Shown: positions 21,430 through 32,171, counted from the stretch's first letter. The stretch: 64,000 bases of DNA from Lepidostoma basale (GCA_022606425.2 JAHDVF020000577.1:1-64000); one strand, 5' to 3'. Notes: a model not told the origin generated them from the sequence alone. Numbers and translations are program-made.

Positions 21430-22095
21430 CGATGGGTAAAACTCTCATTAAAAAGTTTCTTTGTATTTACAATTATTGATTACGTATAGTTCTGATATAG
21501 GAACGAGAGGAATCATTACACTATTACACAATCAACTCTGACTACGAGTTCTTCTCGAATGGGCAGAATTACACAACCAGCCTTATAGACCGAACTGGTT
21601 GGCACGGGTCTAGGTCAGCCGCCTGTACCATCATAAACTTGAACTTGATTCAGGATTATTGCTCTTCGAGATAAGTGTCCGCCAATTTATGGCGATTTTG
21701 TAATTTGAGCATCAATAGCGTGATTGCATTTGAGAAACTGGATACTCTGGCAGTATTTTGTATTAAATGGCTTATGTATTTATTCAGTACCTGATAATTT
21801 AGAATAAAGATTTATAATGGCGCCATTCTGGGTTATTTATCCTTACGTCGAATGACGGCGACAAAAATTATGTCAATGCATTATTTTCAATACATTTTCC
21901 TGGTCAATTAAGCGCTTATATTTTACACCTACATTTCTTTATGACACATGGTCAAATTCCCCGATGTTTCGTGAATTTAATCTTATAATGACTGAAGTAT
22001 GTTTTCTTAAAAGTTATTTAACATAATCATAAACAAAACTTATACAATATAAACAATTTAATATAACATTAAACAATCGTGTTGACTATTATAAA
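21430..22095. other. Low-copy sequence, no gene recognised
   Basis: Moderately AT-rich; no repeats or credible frames. Confidence 0.3.
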
Positions 22096-22099
22096 TTAA

Positions 22100-22302
22100 C
22101 ACTTTTACTGGTTTTTACATCACTTTATTTTTGTCAAAACCAACCGGTTTCAACCGGTCAACTTTAAAATAAACAAGGTTACAAAATAACTTGATTTTGT
22201 TTTGTAACTGTGTGTTTTGTAACTTACAATTTATTTTTGTAACCCTGACGAAACTCCGGCGAGAGCGTAAAAAAAGGTAAAAACTAGTAAAAGTGATTTA
22301 AT
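22100..22302. repeat. Inverted element with E-like hammerhead traces
   Basis: Ends are inverted copies: CTTTTACTGGTTTTTAC at 22100 and GTAAAAACTAGTAAAAG at 22279. Inside, the minus strand has GGTTGAAACCGGTTGG (GAAAC, CG, GTT as in family E), and the plus strand has CTGACGA (22248-22254) followed by a small CTC...GAG hairpin. Neither half is complete. Confidence 0.4.
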
Positions 22303-22504
22303 ATAGTTTTATTATGAAAAAATTATAAAAATGTCAGTTTAACTATTTAATGTAGATCTTATTTTATTTATTTCGGGTAACAGCTATCCAATTGCATACA
22401 GAAATAAAAACAAAAAGAAATAATAAGGGAATATCAATTATAATACATACTACCACATGTATTATGCAAACATGAGAAACATGATGTTTTCTTAAATATT
22501 TAAT

Positions 22505-22625
22505 TCTAAAGAACAACAAAAAACCATCATGCAGTTTCCCCGAAAGGGTAGGTAGAGAATGGACCGCCACACTCTTCTATCTGACACACCTCTCTAGCTT
22601 CCTTCACATACAGCGAGTCATACAC
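22505..22625 (-). pseudogene. LINE R 3' fragment
   Basis: AACCATCATGCAGTTTCCCC and GGTAGGTAGAGAATGGACCG match the reversed R 3' end. CAGCGAGTCATACACAGC follows, resembling the Rb subgroup at 27405. Confidence 0.6.
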
Positions 22626-23375
22626 AGCATAATCATATAAAAATCTTAGTATCGAATCTGTTAATACAGTTACTGCGATTAATAAAGTTAATAAAGATAC
22701 AGTTAATGAAACTTTTGGAACATTTTAAATAACATAATTAAATATTAAATACCTACGAAGAAGAAGAAACTCGTTGGATTTAGCACGCTGTTACATTTAA
22801 GAAAGACATTAATCTCAGAACGTTTTCCTGCTTATTACGATAGTTTAATTGTATGCATACCTTCCAATTATATCGAATCCGATCAGATAAACAGATATGA
22901 AATATAATTGTTGAAACACTTGGTAGGTAGACTTTTTTTGTAAAATTTAAATGTTGGGACGATAGATGGCACTGCTATGATTGTATCAATATAATTTTAG
23001 CGAAAGTATTTAATTCATCGATTAGATTAAGAACGCTTATGTTAATGTAATTATTTTAAAATGTAATAATGTGTTGACGTGTTTTTGAAAAACGAAGGCT
23101 TAACTTAATTGTAAAAAAATAATAAAATACATTAAGAAACCGACAATAAACTATAAATACATATTTTAATCAAACACGATTAATTTAATTTTATTAAAAA
23201 TTTACGTAAATTTAATATACGAATGTCAATAGAAAATATATTTTTGCTTTGTTATTGCTTAAGTAACAGGGGTAAAAAGTTTAAAAAATATATAAAAATA
23301 AACAACAAATTAATTTTATGTAAAATTTGTAACAAGATCAAAAGTAATACAACTATATAAAATAGACATTTTGAA
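22626..23375. other. No feature recognised
   Basis: AT-rich, no shared repeats found. Confidence 0.3.
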
Positions 23376-23379
23376 TGGA

Positions 23380-23455
23380 CTAACTAACTAACCATCATGC
23401 CGTCTTACCGACAAAGCAGGCAGAAAGAATGGACTGCCACACTTTTACCAATTGA
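23380..23455 (-). mobile_element. LINE R 3' terminus
   Basis: CTAACTAACTAACCATCATG then GCAGGCAGAAAGAATGGACT: only the last 75 nt or so of R. Confidence 0.6.
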
Positions 23456-23459
23456 TTAA

Positions 23460-23515
23460 TAGCTAATGCTTCGACCGGTTTCAGCAACTCGCTGCCATCG
23501 TCTGGTCATAATAAA
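23460..23515 (-). repeat. Family E hammerhead-like module
   Basis: Minus: CAGACGA (23498-23504; U4 changed to A), T, GGCAGC-GA-GTTGCT, GAAAC (23478-23482), CG, GTC (23473-23475). Everything but the core U4 is intact. Confidence 0.6.
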
Positions 23516-23569
23516 TAAAAATGTAATCATAAACGAAATTTTGTTAATATAAATGTTAAAAATTAAATA

Positions 23570-23750
23570 CTGTTAAATTGAATAACTTTGTTTTTGTATC
23601 ACAATTGTATTTTAGGTTAATGTCAACATAGGTTAATGAAACAGCTGTCACGTAAAATAAAATACAATTGTGATACAAAAACGAATTTATTGAATTTAAC
23701 AGTCTTTAAAATATTATGTTATCATAGTGTTTCGGCCAAAAGAATTAATA
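23570..23750. repeat. Family B inverted element, core deleted
   Basis: TTTTTGTATCACAATTGTAT and its inverse ATACAATTGTGATACAAAAA flank a 5'-truncated module that retains GTCAACATAGGTTAA, GAAAC, AGCT, GTC but no CTGATGA. It ends with ATCATAGTGTTTCGGCC, the B terminal motif. Confidence 0.6.
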
Positions 23751-23999
23751 TATTTGTTAATTTCTTTCTCCAATTTCTTTGTAGTAAATATTATAGAGGT
23801 GGTATTATACTTTGTAGTAAATATCTTAGTAATTTATATTTAATTTTAAAAAAAAACTTCAATTTGAATGTAATTTCTTCTTGCCGTAATTTCTTTTTTG
23901 CTCAATTGTTTAGTTTAGTTAGTTTAAAGTAAGTTTATGTATAATTTTTCACAATCTACTATAAGTATATATATATTAGTTATGATAATGTTTAAAATA
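23751..23999. other. No feature recognised
   Basis: AT-rich. A 98-codon plus frame (23636-23932) starts inside the B element and is compositionally biased; considered chance. Confidence 0.3.
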
Positions 24000-24095
24000 A
24001 CTCATGTCAAAAATAGTGTTAAAAGGAACTCATATCATAAATAGTGTTTAGCCCATGTCATAAATAGTGTTTAAAAAAATCATGCCATTAATAGT
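24000..24095 (+). repeat. Short tandem repeat, four imperfect copies
   Basis: CATGTCAAAAATAGTGTT, CATATCATAAATAGTGTT, CATGTCATAAATAGTGTT and CATGCCATTAATAGTGGG at spacings of about 24-30 nt. Confidence 0.7.
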
Positions 24096-24590
24096 GGGGT
24101 ATCAATAATAAGAGTCCTCTCACGATACTCCCATATTAAATCGAATAAATAAAAAATAAAAACAATGGACTATTTAAAAATAAAATATTTTTTTCGTATT
24201 GTTTTAACATTCAACAGGATTCAACGACCCTCGTAGTTAATTTAATAAGAATCGTTTAAATAAAACATAGATTGTCTGAAATCTTAATAAAATATACTAA
24301 CAAATTGGTAACAGAAGACCACCCCTTTGAAAGAAGATCTCACATTAAACACACTGATTATATTTGAAGATAGTAAATTCCGTGTATTCAAATATGTTTA
24401 GTATTTTACAGTTATTTTGTTTTGAGTCACTAAGATAAATTATCCGAACCGCCAATATTTACTTAACAACCTGCTAGGAATCGAAAGTTCACAACTCCTG
24501 AACGCCGGTCCAGACAATCGAACCACAGGGGATCTCCTACGCCTAGATTAAATCAATATTATTTTTGTTTCTTGCCACGGGTACGACTGA
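24096..24590. other. No feature recognised
   Basis: AT-rich. About 24430-24560 is slightly richer in GC but without recognised features. Confidence 0.3.
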
Positions 24591-24834
24591 TTAACCCTTC
24601 ACTTCACAGTGTAGCAAATTTTGCTACGAATATTTGGATTTCATACATATTGGTATTCTTGTTATACTCTACAAATCAAGGTAGCAAGTGGTACTATTCA
24701 ACTTTCACATTTGGTTGACAATTGACCTGCTTCGATTATAGTCAATTCATTAGACATAATTTGAGTTTTAAAAATACGTTATTTTTAAATATATAAAAAT
24801 ACCTACTATAGTTAGTTACAAATTTTCAATCCTG

Positions 24835-25355
24835 GGATTGGTTTGCAGCAAATTCCTCTATTCTTCTTTTCCATTCTTTGCTGTCTTGTGCGGCTCTTTT
24901 GAAATCTGCATATGATGAGCAGCGCACGTCCACCAACAGGTCCTCCAGGTATATATACCCAGGTCATACCCTCCATTTAGGCATGCAAGAGACCATCTTT
25001 ACGTATTACATGGCCGATCCATCTTGCACGCCTTTCGCACAAAGCAGGTGCCTTCCTCCTTCGATTCCCTGAAGAACTTCCTCATTCGTGATGTGGTCTC
25101 TCCAGGAAATTCCTAATAGTCTTCTATAGGACCACATCTCAAAAGCCTCCAGTATCCGCTTATTTCTCTCGGATAGGCACCATGTCTCGCAGCCGTACAT
25201 CAAGATACTCCATACATAGGTCTTGATGAGGAGTATTCTCAGTTTTAGGTCTATATTATTTGATTCTATTATTTTCGACCTTTTATTAAATGCAAGCCTT
25301 GCCTGTTGTATACGGCTGTCGACCTCGCTCTTAGATCGACCGTCCCATGTCATTT
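24835..25355 (-). pseudogene. LINE L5 C-terminal fragment
   Basis: Minus frame: DSRIQQARLAFNKRSKI, LRILLIKTYVWSILMYGCET, RILEAFEMWSYRRLLGISWR, DHITNEEVLQ. Then, after frameshifts, YADFKRAAQDSKEWKRRIEE. This is the region after the palm in RTE-type polymerases. The catalytic domain is absent. Confidence 0.75.
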
Positions 25356-25359
25356 TACT

Positions 25360-25445
25360 CCCGACCTACTATAATCATACTATAAAAACTTTTTATTATT
25401 TTATTATAATGCCTTGATGATGTTTCGGTCCAAGCGAAACTAGTA
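25360..25445 (+). repeat. Family I hammerhead-like repeat
   Basis: TTGATGA (25414-25420), T, GTTT...AAGC stem with one wobble, GAAAC (25436-25440), TA and GTA. C3 is T, the only core change apart from H17 = A, which is permitted. It sits between two LINE fragments. Confidence 0.5.
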
Positions 25446-25670
25446 AGGAGTCCGTTCTTTTGAACATGACCGTACCAGTCCCTTTTTCGCTGTCTGCTCC
25501 ATCTTATAATATCCTCAACCTCACATATCTCTCTTATTCTGGTGTTCCTCACGCGATCCCTCAGTGTCTTGCCTGCTATCATCCTCAGTGTCTTCATTTC
25601 GGAAGTCCTCAAAACTTGTTTGGTCCTTACTGTGTCTGCCCTTGCTTCGACGCCATATGTTATATATTAT
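25446..25670 (-). pseudogene. LINE C-terminal fragment
   Basis: The minus frame reads RTSEMKTLRMIAGKTLRDRV, RNTRIREICEVEDIIRWSRQ, RKRDWYGHVQ. Standard LINE tail motif (E-M-[KR]-x-L-R...I). Its predicted extension runs into the family I repeat, so that repeat interrupts the LINE. Confidence 0.7.
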
Positions 25671-25776
25671 AACCATGTCGTGGTTAAATACAAATTATTT
25701 TATTTTTTTCTATCTCTCAACTTAAAAACAATTTATTTGTTATAATCTAAAAAAAAATCATGAAGTGAAGGGTTAA

Positions 25777-26284
25777 ATACTAATTTAAATATCGTGTCAT
25801 TTCTGCTAAATTATTGTCCGTAAATTAAATAAAGATTTCGTGACAAACGGCCATTTGAGTCGGCGCTAGAATTCATTATGTTTCGTTTCGCCAACAGTTC
25901 AAAAGATAGGTATTCTAATTATTGATAAGATTTTTTTAGGTTAAATGTCTATTTTTCCGCATACGGAATCGCTAATCTCGAAATAATTTATGAAGTGATA
26001 AAGGCTTGCTTTCGCCTACGCAGTACAAAATAAGATTCATTCAACTTCAATTATTTCCAAATCGTTTGTAGGCGAAAACGATATTAACGTAGTTTTTTAA
26101 TCGTTTGTTCTTTGAATGATAAACGCGAATCACATAATGGGTGGTAGGCCGGTTTTTATACTAAGTTTAACAACTAACTTTTCGTGAAAAATAAATCACT
26201 AAAATTACCATTAAATGTAAATTAGTTTTTTTTTTTGTTTGACAAGATTCTAAGTTGTATCACTTCTCATACGAGTATAAGTAT
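25777..26284. other. No feature recognised
   Basis: AT-rich, low-copy by inspection. Confidence 0.3.
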
Positions 26285-26760
26285 ATTTATAACTAACTAA
26301 CTAAATAACAATCACGCCGTATCCCTGAAATGAACAACCACCCTTTTTTTGACATACTTCTTACGTTCCTCAACATTCATACATCGTATCATACACGCAC
26401 GTGGATTTTTTCCGACTTCTCGCGTAGCCGACATTTAATATTTGATTGATTTGACGTTTTCATTAGTCTTCCTTCATTTCAATTTCCTTTAACGTCGTTA
26501 ACCATGGAAATGGGCCATGGAAATATCCATGTTGTGTATCTCGCGTAGAGACCAAATACCCAACGTGGAGATTAGAACATGCACCTATGTAGGGACACGC
26601 ATTGTGAGGTTGAAGTGGCAGTGGGCTGGTCATGTGTGTCGACGGGATGATGGAAGATGGAGCCAGAGGGTTACTGAATGGAGGCCAAGGTTGGCCAACT
26701 TTTCTTACTATTATTTCTTCATTCATTATTTATTTGTGTTCAAACTGAAACAATCTAAAT
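26285..26760 (-). pseudogene. LINE R fragment containing a nested LINE
   Basis: R 3' tail at 26293 (AACTAACTAAATAACAATCA), coding remnants to about 26505, then resumed R-like sequence at about 26700 (TTACTATTATTTCTTCATTC). Confidence 0.55.
26505..26700 (+). pseudogene. Nested LINE C-terminal fragment
   Basis: The plus frame reads RDQIPNVEIRTCTYVGTRIV, RLKWQWAGHVCRRDDGRWSQ, RVTEWRPR. The W-x-W-A-G-H-[IV]-x-R-R motif is a hallmark of the distal part of arthropod LINE polymerases. It splits the minus-strand R fragment. Confidence 0.7.
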
Positions 26761-26764
26761 TAAT

Positions 26765-27040
26765 AAATGCTGGTGCTAAGATGAGTGGGAATGTCTGCTT
26801 TATGCGGACGATGAGCTCTTTCTGCAGAAAGCGCAAACGAATAAAGTCTCAGGCAAAATGTATGAGAAATTCAAGGTAAACAATCAAATTATGAATGTCG
26901 TTGAACAAATTATGAACCCAATATGTATGAAAGTGAAACATAGAACTAGCAGAAGAAGGACGAAAGCAAAATAATTGCGGCAAATTATGATACAAAATAA
27001 AGATAAGAGTGTGAGGGTCCATTTTCTCTGCCTACATTTA
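26765..27040 (+). pseudogene. LINE R-type RT remnant with YADD box
   Basis: GTCTGCTTTATGCGGACGAT encodes LLYADDELFLQKAQT. Downstream codons resemble motif D (KMYEKFKVNN). Near 27010, GGGTCCATTTTCTCTGCC echoes the R 3' end. Only pieces remain. Confidence 0.5.
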
Positions 27041-27404
27041 TGCGAATCGATTCATTTTCGGGTGTCATTTGCTACCCTTAAGAGAACTCCTGAAATCTTC
27101 TTTGCTCTCTTATTTGCGATTAATTGTTGACTGCAGTCTGTTCCACGCCGCCGGTCTCATAATGCCAATATCGGCGAAATTTAAGCTCTTTGGCATCGTG
27201 GGACAAGAAGTGAAATTGTAGATTCTTCTCTTGCAGATTTTAATGTTGACCGCCGAGGATTCAGGACAATTATGTAGTTTTCAAAGTGAGGCAGGGGGGT
27301 GGTTGTCCACGTAGTACAAGTTTCTATGTTTCAAAATTCTAATACTAGCTAGTTTCGTAGAGATTGCCCTTAAATGGAATTTTGTCTCCTGTTATCTTGC
27401 AAAC
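27041..27404. other. Low-copy, less AT-rich sequence
   Basis: Contains CCACGCCGCCGGTCTCATAA and similar; no frame or repeat recognised. Possibly older single-copy DNA. Confidence 0.3.
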
Positions 27405-27775
27405 AAACAAACAAACCATCACGCCGTTTCCGCGTAGGGGTAGGCAGATAGAATGGACCGCCATACTACTCTATCCTGGCAAATGTCTCTACCTTCCTCC
27501 ACATTCATACAACGAGTCATACACGCACGTCGATTTCTCCGACCTTCTAACATGACCAACCTTTAAAATTTCATTTTTTTGGTCATGCCATGATTTCCTC
27601 GGTCTGCCTCGACTCCGTACTCAATTTACAGCATTAACGTATACTTTCTTAACCATTCTTTCTCCATCTATGCGTTCCATATGTCTGAACCATTGCAGCG
27701 ATCCTTTCATAATTTTGTTCATACCTTCTTCCGCTCTACATCTGTTATCTTGCTATTTTGGTGAAAGATTTGTAT
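27405..27775 (-). pseudogene. LINE Rb (R-related subgroup) fragment
   Basis: Reversed 3' end AACCATCACGCCGTTTCCGC, then subgroup-specific ACAACGAGTCATACACGCAC and GTCATGCCATGATTTCCTCG. The same subgroup is at 62813-63125. Coding frame disrupted. Confidence 0.6.
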
Positions 27776-28800
27776 TAGTTTAAGAGGCATCGCGTCGATT
27801 GTTATAGTTACGGTAACACCACATGAAGAGGCACTTTACTTACCCCCTCATCAAAATTAAAATGCATATTTTTAACTTGATACTAAGAGTATAACATCGT
27901 GGTTAATATATGAATTAACAACGTTAGGCGAATGTGAAAGATTCAAACACTTTTACAATTTACCCACTTCGGAACATTAGAAACGGGAAACTTGGTTTCA
28001 TGTACGATTGGGTGTATCGAACTTGAGTGTAATGATCTATTCGGGAACCACTTTTTGTTATTTTACGACGTTGTTATATGGCCTGAATGTAACCTGTGAA
28101 ATAGCAAGTGCTTTCGGTGGGTGTAGAGAGCGTATAGTACCTGCTTCTCTCTCAAGCCCAAGGTGTTCTCAAGTCGTATCGAGAATATAAATCGAGCATC
28201 TAATTATGGATTCGTGTTTCAGTATATATTATCATCACAGCTTTCAGATGCAAACGAGTGACAACCATGTTGGTAATGGACGCGTTATCAGCTTAAAATG
28301 TCGTTTAAAGTTAGGATTAAAACATTAATGAACCGTAGATGATATGTGTTAATGTGTTAGATAAAATCGCGTAGTAACTGATAAAAGACAAACCTTTCTG
28401 AAGAACTCGACTCAACATATTAATCAAATTCTATATTAAAAGATGAGTCTATTTTAAGTACTTGATTTTAGAATAAATTTTACAAAAAAATAAGGTAATT
28501 TTAAAAAAAAATATAGGTATACCAAAAATAAGGTTTCCTTTTTTTAAGTATATAGGGAAACATTTATTTTTTAAACGTGTCAATCATTTTAAAGCAGACG
28601 GAAACGACATAATTTTGGCTGAAGCTTCCACCGCAATGGAAAGACAAGGGGAGATGAAAAAAATATTTATAATAATTGCTTGCATTGATGTGAGAAAGAT
28701 ATGAAGAAGAGTAGGCAGCAATGATTTTAACTTAAAAAAACAAATAGTGAAAATTAAAAAAAATTGTAAAAGTATTTTTAAAATGTATATTTAGATAAAA
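27776..28800. other. About 1 kb of low-copy sequence
   Basis: No shared repeat. A 60-codon plus frame (28008-28190) has no known domain. This is one of the few stretches that could be old unique DNA. Confidence 0.3.
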
Positions 28801-28870
28801 TCCACTAATGTTTGTGTCTTCGACCGGTTTTGGCAGCTCGCTGCCATCTTCAGGTGTGATGAGTAAAATA
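28801..28870 (-). repeat. Family E hammerhead-like module
   Basis: Minus: CTGAAGA (28847-28853) intact, T, GGCAGC-GA-GCTGCC perfect stem II, AAAAC (28827-28831; G12 to A), CG, GTC (28822-28824). A single core change, at G12, the general base. Confidence 0.65.
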
Positions 28871-29259
28871 AAATTTCAAATAACAAAATATTATATATTT
28901 TTTATGCAGTTTAAAATAAAAAAGGTATAATGATTAATTAAACAATTTCAAATATCACAGATGGTATTTTCTATAGCAAATGAGATAAAATTGATTTAAA
29001 AAAATTCCGTATTCAAAACTGCAAATAAAGCTCCTACTTTCGTATAATAAAAAATGTAACGCAGATGAAACCGATCACAAAAATAGTAATCACGATTTTT
29101 TAATAAGTTTGAGTATGTAAAAATATTGATTATTCCTAATGTTTTCAACTGGATGGATACAGTCCTATAATCTTACAAATATTCTCTATTCGTAAATATT
29201 TGCTTTGCTATTACTGCGAATTTGAATTCAAATTTTAAAAACATAAAAACATGACCCAC
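28871..29259. other. No feature recognised
   Basis: AT-rich. Confidence 0.3.
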
Positions 29260-29440
29260 TAAGCTCTTTTTAATGTTATGCCCCTGTTTCTTTCTTCAAT
29301 TGTAACTTGCATATTTAACATATTTTCTTTCTTGTATTTTGTTAAAAATAATTTTGTTTAGTTATATCGTTCTCCCGGTGATGAAGGTGTAGAAGTTTCC
29401 AAGCATATCGAGAAAAATAAACTCATAAGAGGAAGAAACA
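29260..29440 (+). repeat. Family F hammerhead-like repeat
   Basis: TTCTC, CCGGTGA, T, GAAGG...; GAAAC-GTC is decayed to CCAAGCATATC but the distal stem I strand GAGAA is kept. Body shared with 21210-21400. The right flank carries GAATTCCACAGTGTT. Confidence 0.55.
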
Positions 29441-30174
29441 GCGTTATTAATAAAAGTCGTCATTATAGAATTCCACAGTGTTTCAATTCAACAAAAGTTA
29501 AGTATTATTTAATTGAAAATGGAAGCTAAAGAATCCGAACTGTGTTGTTTTTTCATCTTGATTTAAAAACAAACTCAAGACATGTATATCCACGTATAAA
29601 AATAATTAATACAGCTACCTTATGCACGTCAGTTCGTTATGTGTAGTTGACGGTATCGGTGTTTCCAGCCGAGAAAAACCTGATTACCTCCACCCATTGC
29701 AATTGATTGAACAGCTGCCGAGAAACCCTAGGAATAATCAAAACGAGGAAATTAAAATTTCTTATTTTCTGTGCTAGAAACATCGAGTGCAGAATCAACC
29801 GTTCGAATGCAGTGAGCTATTTGATTAACGATTAAAAAATCATTCAAATCAAAACCGTTTTCATCCAACTCATATTACAAACGTAATTAGTTAACAACTA
29901 AAAATGATATATTTGCATAAATTTGCTGAGTATCGCCTGTTTGCAAGACGTGAATTAAGTATTTTATTTAAACAAATACTATTCGCGTGGAAATAATGTA
30001 TGAAGAATAATGATAAATAAAACAATTTAATTTAACGGTGTGAATGATGGAATGGAACAACGAGGAAAAGGTGTCAATATCAAATCATTTAAAAAATTTA
30101 TTATATAAAAATTGACAGGCGTGCGTGGCTAGATATATGAATGTTGAAGAGCAAACCGAGAAACTGCCAGACCA
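29441..30174. other. No feature recognised
   Basis: AT-rich, low-copy. A short R trace (GCGTGGCTAGATATATGAATG) near 30124 is possible. Confidence 0.3.
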
Positions 30175-30215
30175 GAAGATGGCAGCGAGCTACTGAATCC
30201 GAACAAAACTCAAAG
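30175..30215 (+). repeat. Family E module remnant
   Basis: CAGAAGA, T, GGCAGC-GA-GCTACT, GAATCCGA: stem II mostly kept, GAAAC lost. Confidence 0.45.
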
Positions 30216-30234
30216 CAAATGGAATAAAACTGTT

Positions 30235-30490
30235 ATTATTCATTATAATTTTAAGCGTTAATAGTATGGAATTCCATAATGACGATTTTTTAATAAATTA
30301 AAACACGTTTTTTTCCACTTTTGGGTTTATTTTACTCGACGTGTTTCGAAGGCTTTACACCTTCATCACCGTGAGAACGATATAAACTGAGTTTATATCG
30401 TTCTCTTGATGATGAAAGTGTAAAGCCTTCGAAACACGTCGAGAAAAATAAACTCGGAAGTGAAAAAAACAGTGTTTTATTTCATAAACA
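30235..30490. repeat. Family F head-to-head inverted pair
   Basis: The minus module (30335-30377) has stem I, GAAGG/CCTTC stem II, GAAAC (30343-30347), AC, GTC (30338-30340) and core ACGGTGA. The plus module is listed separately. They are joined by AACGATATAAACTGAGTTTA-type palindromic spacer. The left distal end has TATGGAATTCCATAATG, as in family C. Confidence 0.7.
30401..30445 (+). ncRNA. Hammerhead ribozyme, family F, one core change
   Basis: TTCTC (30401-30405) pairs with GAGAA (30441-30445) as stem I. Core TTGATGA (C3 to U, which can still wobble with G8), T, GAAAG/CCTTC with one mismatch, GAAAC (30431-30435), AC, GTC (30438-30440). Confidence 0.6.
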
Positions 30491-30769
30491 AAATCGTGAT
30501 TTTAATCATTTTCATAAGATTATTTTTATATATAATATTTCGTTTTGATTATTTAGCAAATACATAATACCACCCAACTGGAGCAACTCACTCTAGAGAG
30601 ACAGTGATATATATTGCATCAGTAGTGTATCATTAATAGTTTACAAATACACCTAATAAAAAAATGACACCATTTATTTTTTAAATAAGAAATATGAGAG
30701 ATTATGAAACTTAAATTAAAGTTTAAAAATACTTCTTGTTTGGAATGAATATTAAGAATTAATTGTATC
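30491..30769. other. No feature recognised
   Basis: AT-rich. Confidence 0.3.
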
Positions 30770-30905
30770 TCAATAGAGACGAAGATGTAAAATTATTTGG
30801 AAACAGAATATGGTGGTCGAAGCGTTTGCAGGACTTATGACGATCGCTTTATGTAATACAACATTCCCCATTCAGCCCTTCTTACGATTAATATTAATGA
30901 ATAAT
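30770..30905 (+). repeat. Foldback element X fragment
   Basis: AATTGTATCTCAATAGAGAC and CGCTTTATGTAATACAACAT match the left arm at 7937-8060 with several differences. Confidence 0.65.
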
Positions 30906-31639
30906 CATGTCTAATATATATATTTTTTAAATCTATGATTATAATAAGGTAGCAAATGGCTGCGACGCGATTGACGTAACACTTCTACGTTTAAAAAAAT
31001 TGGTTTCAAAATTTCGAACGCCAAATTTCATATTTTCATATTACGAATCCAATGATTCTATTGAATTGAATTTGAAGGGTACTTATCTAGAAATATTTAT
31101 AAAAACATAATCCATTTGGCTTAGCCACGCTGTTTATGTGTCGAGAAGAGATTCCTTCGTGTCAGATAGTATTATGGAGGCCCACGCAAACAGTGTCCGG
31201 TTTTGTCGCAATGAATTTATGTATATTTGATTGATACAAAATTGACCGTGTACCAATTGAGACGGTCCAAGGCTGCCAGAATAATAATTCCGGATTAATT
31301 TGATGGTTCAGTCGTATGCAAGTACTTATCTAACAACTAAATAAATCCTTCCGATCAAATTGACGAAAAATTATTCAAAATATTACGACAAATTAACTAT
31401 CAGCGGTTTTGTCAAAAAATCTTCCATAATATATTTTTGTTCAATTTTCATTTTATTTAATCCTTAACATCAATACAGCATGCTGATATGACTGATACTT
31501 AAAACTTTACTGTTTTTGGTCGTGACATATACGAATATTATTCGATTTTGTACTTTGTATGATTATCCAAATAAATTATTCATTTCGTAATACTTTCATA
31601 AGAAGCACTTAATTTGTGATGTGGTATTATCAAAAGTGG
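30906..31639. other. Low-copy sequence, no gene recognised
   Basis: No frame above chance and no shared repeat. Confidence 0.3.
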
Positions 31640-32015
31640 TGTAAAATCAAAGTACGAAAGTGTTTTAAATTATAAACTGTTAAATTAAAAACATTTGTTT
31701 TATGTATCACAATTATAATTTTATTTTACGCGACAGCTGTTTCGTCAACCTATGTTGACATCATCAGGTGTTACAATAATTCAAACTATTCAAATTTTCA
31801 TAGGAACAAACATTTCGTGATTTTTCGAACATAAACGTTCGAAAAATCACGAAAATTTGACATTCGATATATTATTGTAACACCTGATGAAGTCAACATA
31901 GTTTGAAACAGCTGTCGCGTAAAATAAAATGCAATTGTGATACATAAATCAAAGTTTTTTAATTTAACAGTTTATAATGTTAAAGTATCAAAGGGTTTCG
32001 GTCCAAACAATGGAC
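31640..32015. repeat. Family B head-to-head inverted element, complete
   Basis: Left half: GTATCACAATTATAATTT, then the intact minus module. Apex: a smaller inverted repeat (CATTTCGTGATTTTTCGAAC and its partner at 31837). Right half: plus module with CTGATGA (31884-31890), A, GTCAAC...GTT (stem II shortened by a deletion), GAAAC (31905-31909), AGCT, GTC. It ends with GTATCAAAGGGTTTCGGTCC. Confidence 0.7.
31722..31778 (-). ncRNA. Hammerhead ribozyme, family B, intact core
   Basis: Minus: CTGATGA (31761-31767), T, perfect six-pair stem II GTCAAC/GTTGAC with ATAG loop (31744-31759), GAAAC (31739-31743), AGCT, GTC (31732-31734). Stem I has C-G, mismatch, C-G, A-T plus weaker outer pairs. All conserved residues kept. 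Confidence 0.72.
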
Positions 32016-32171
32016 TATGTATTCAATTATTTTTAATCATTTTATTATTTCGGTCATATTACTAAAATCTTCACTTCGTCATAACTAACTACCTAACCGT
32101 CATTCTACTTTCTCAAAGATATAGGCAAGGAGACACTCGAATTCTCTCTTAATTCATAATTAATTTTTATA

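Larger units (their letters stand above)
24591..25776. mobile_element. piggyBac-like element ends enclosing nested LINEs
   Basis: TTAACCCTTCACTTCA (24591-24606) is perfectly inverted as TGAAGTGAAGGGTTAA (25761-25776). The outermost TTAA on each side is the canonical piggyBac target duplication, and CCC...GGG are canonical piggyBac termini. A subterminal palindrome (GTAGCAAATTTTGCTAC, 24612-24628) lies inside the left end. There is no transposase; the interior is taken by LINE fragments and a family I repeat. Non-autonomous. Confidence 0.6.

Noticed and set aside
23636..23932. 98-codon plus frame as a host gene
   Set aside because: Starts inside a family B element and is dominated by AT-rich codons (N, K, F, L, I, S).
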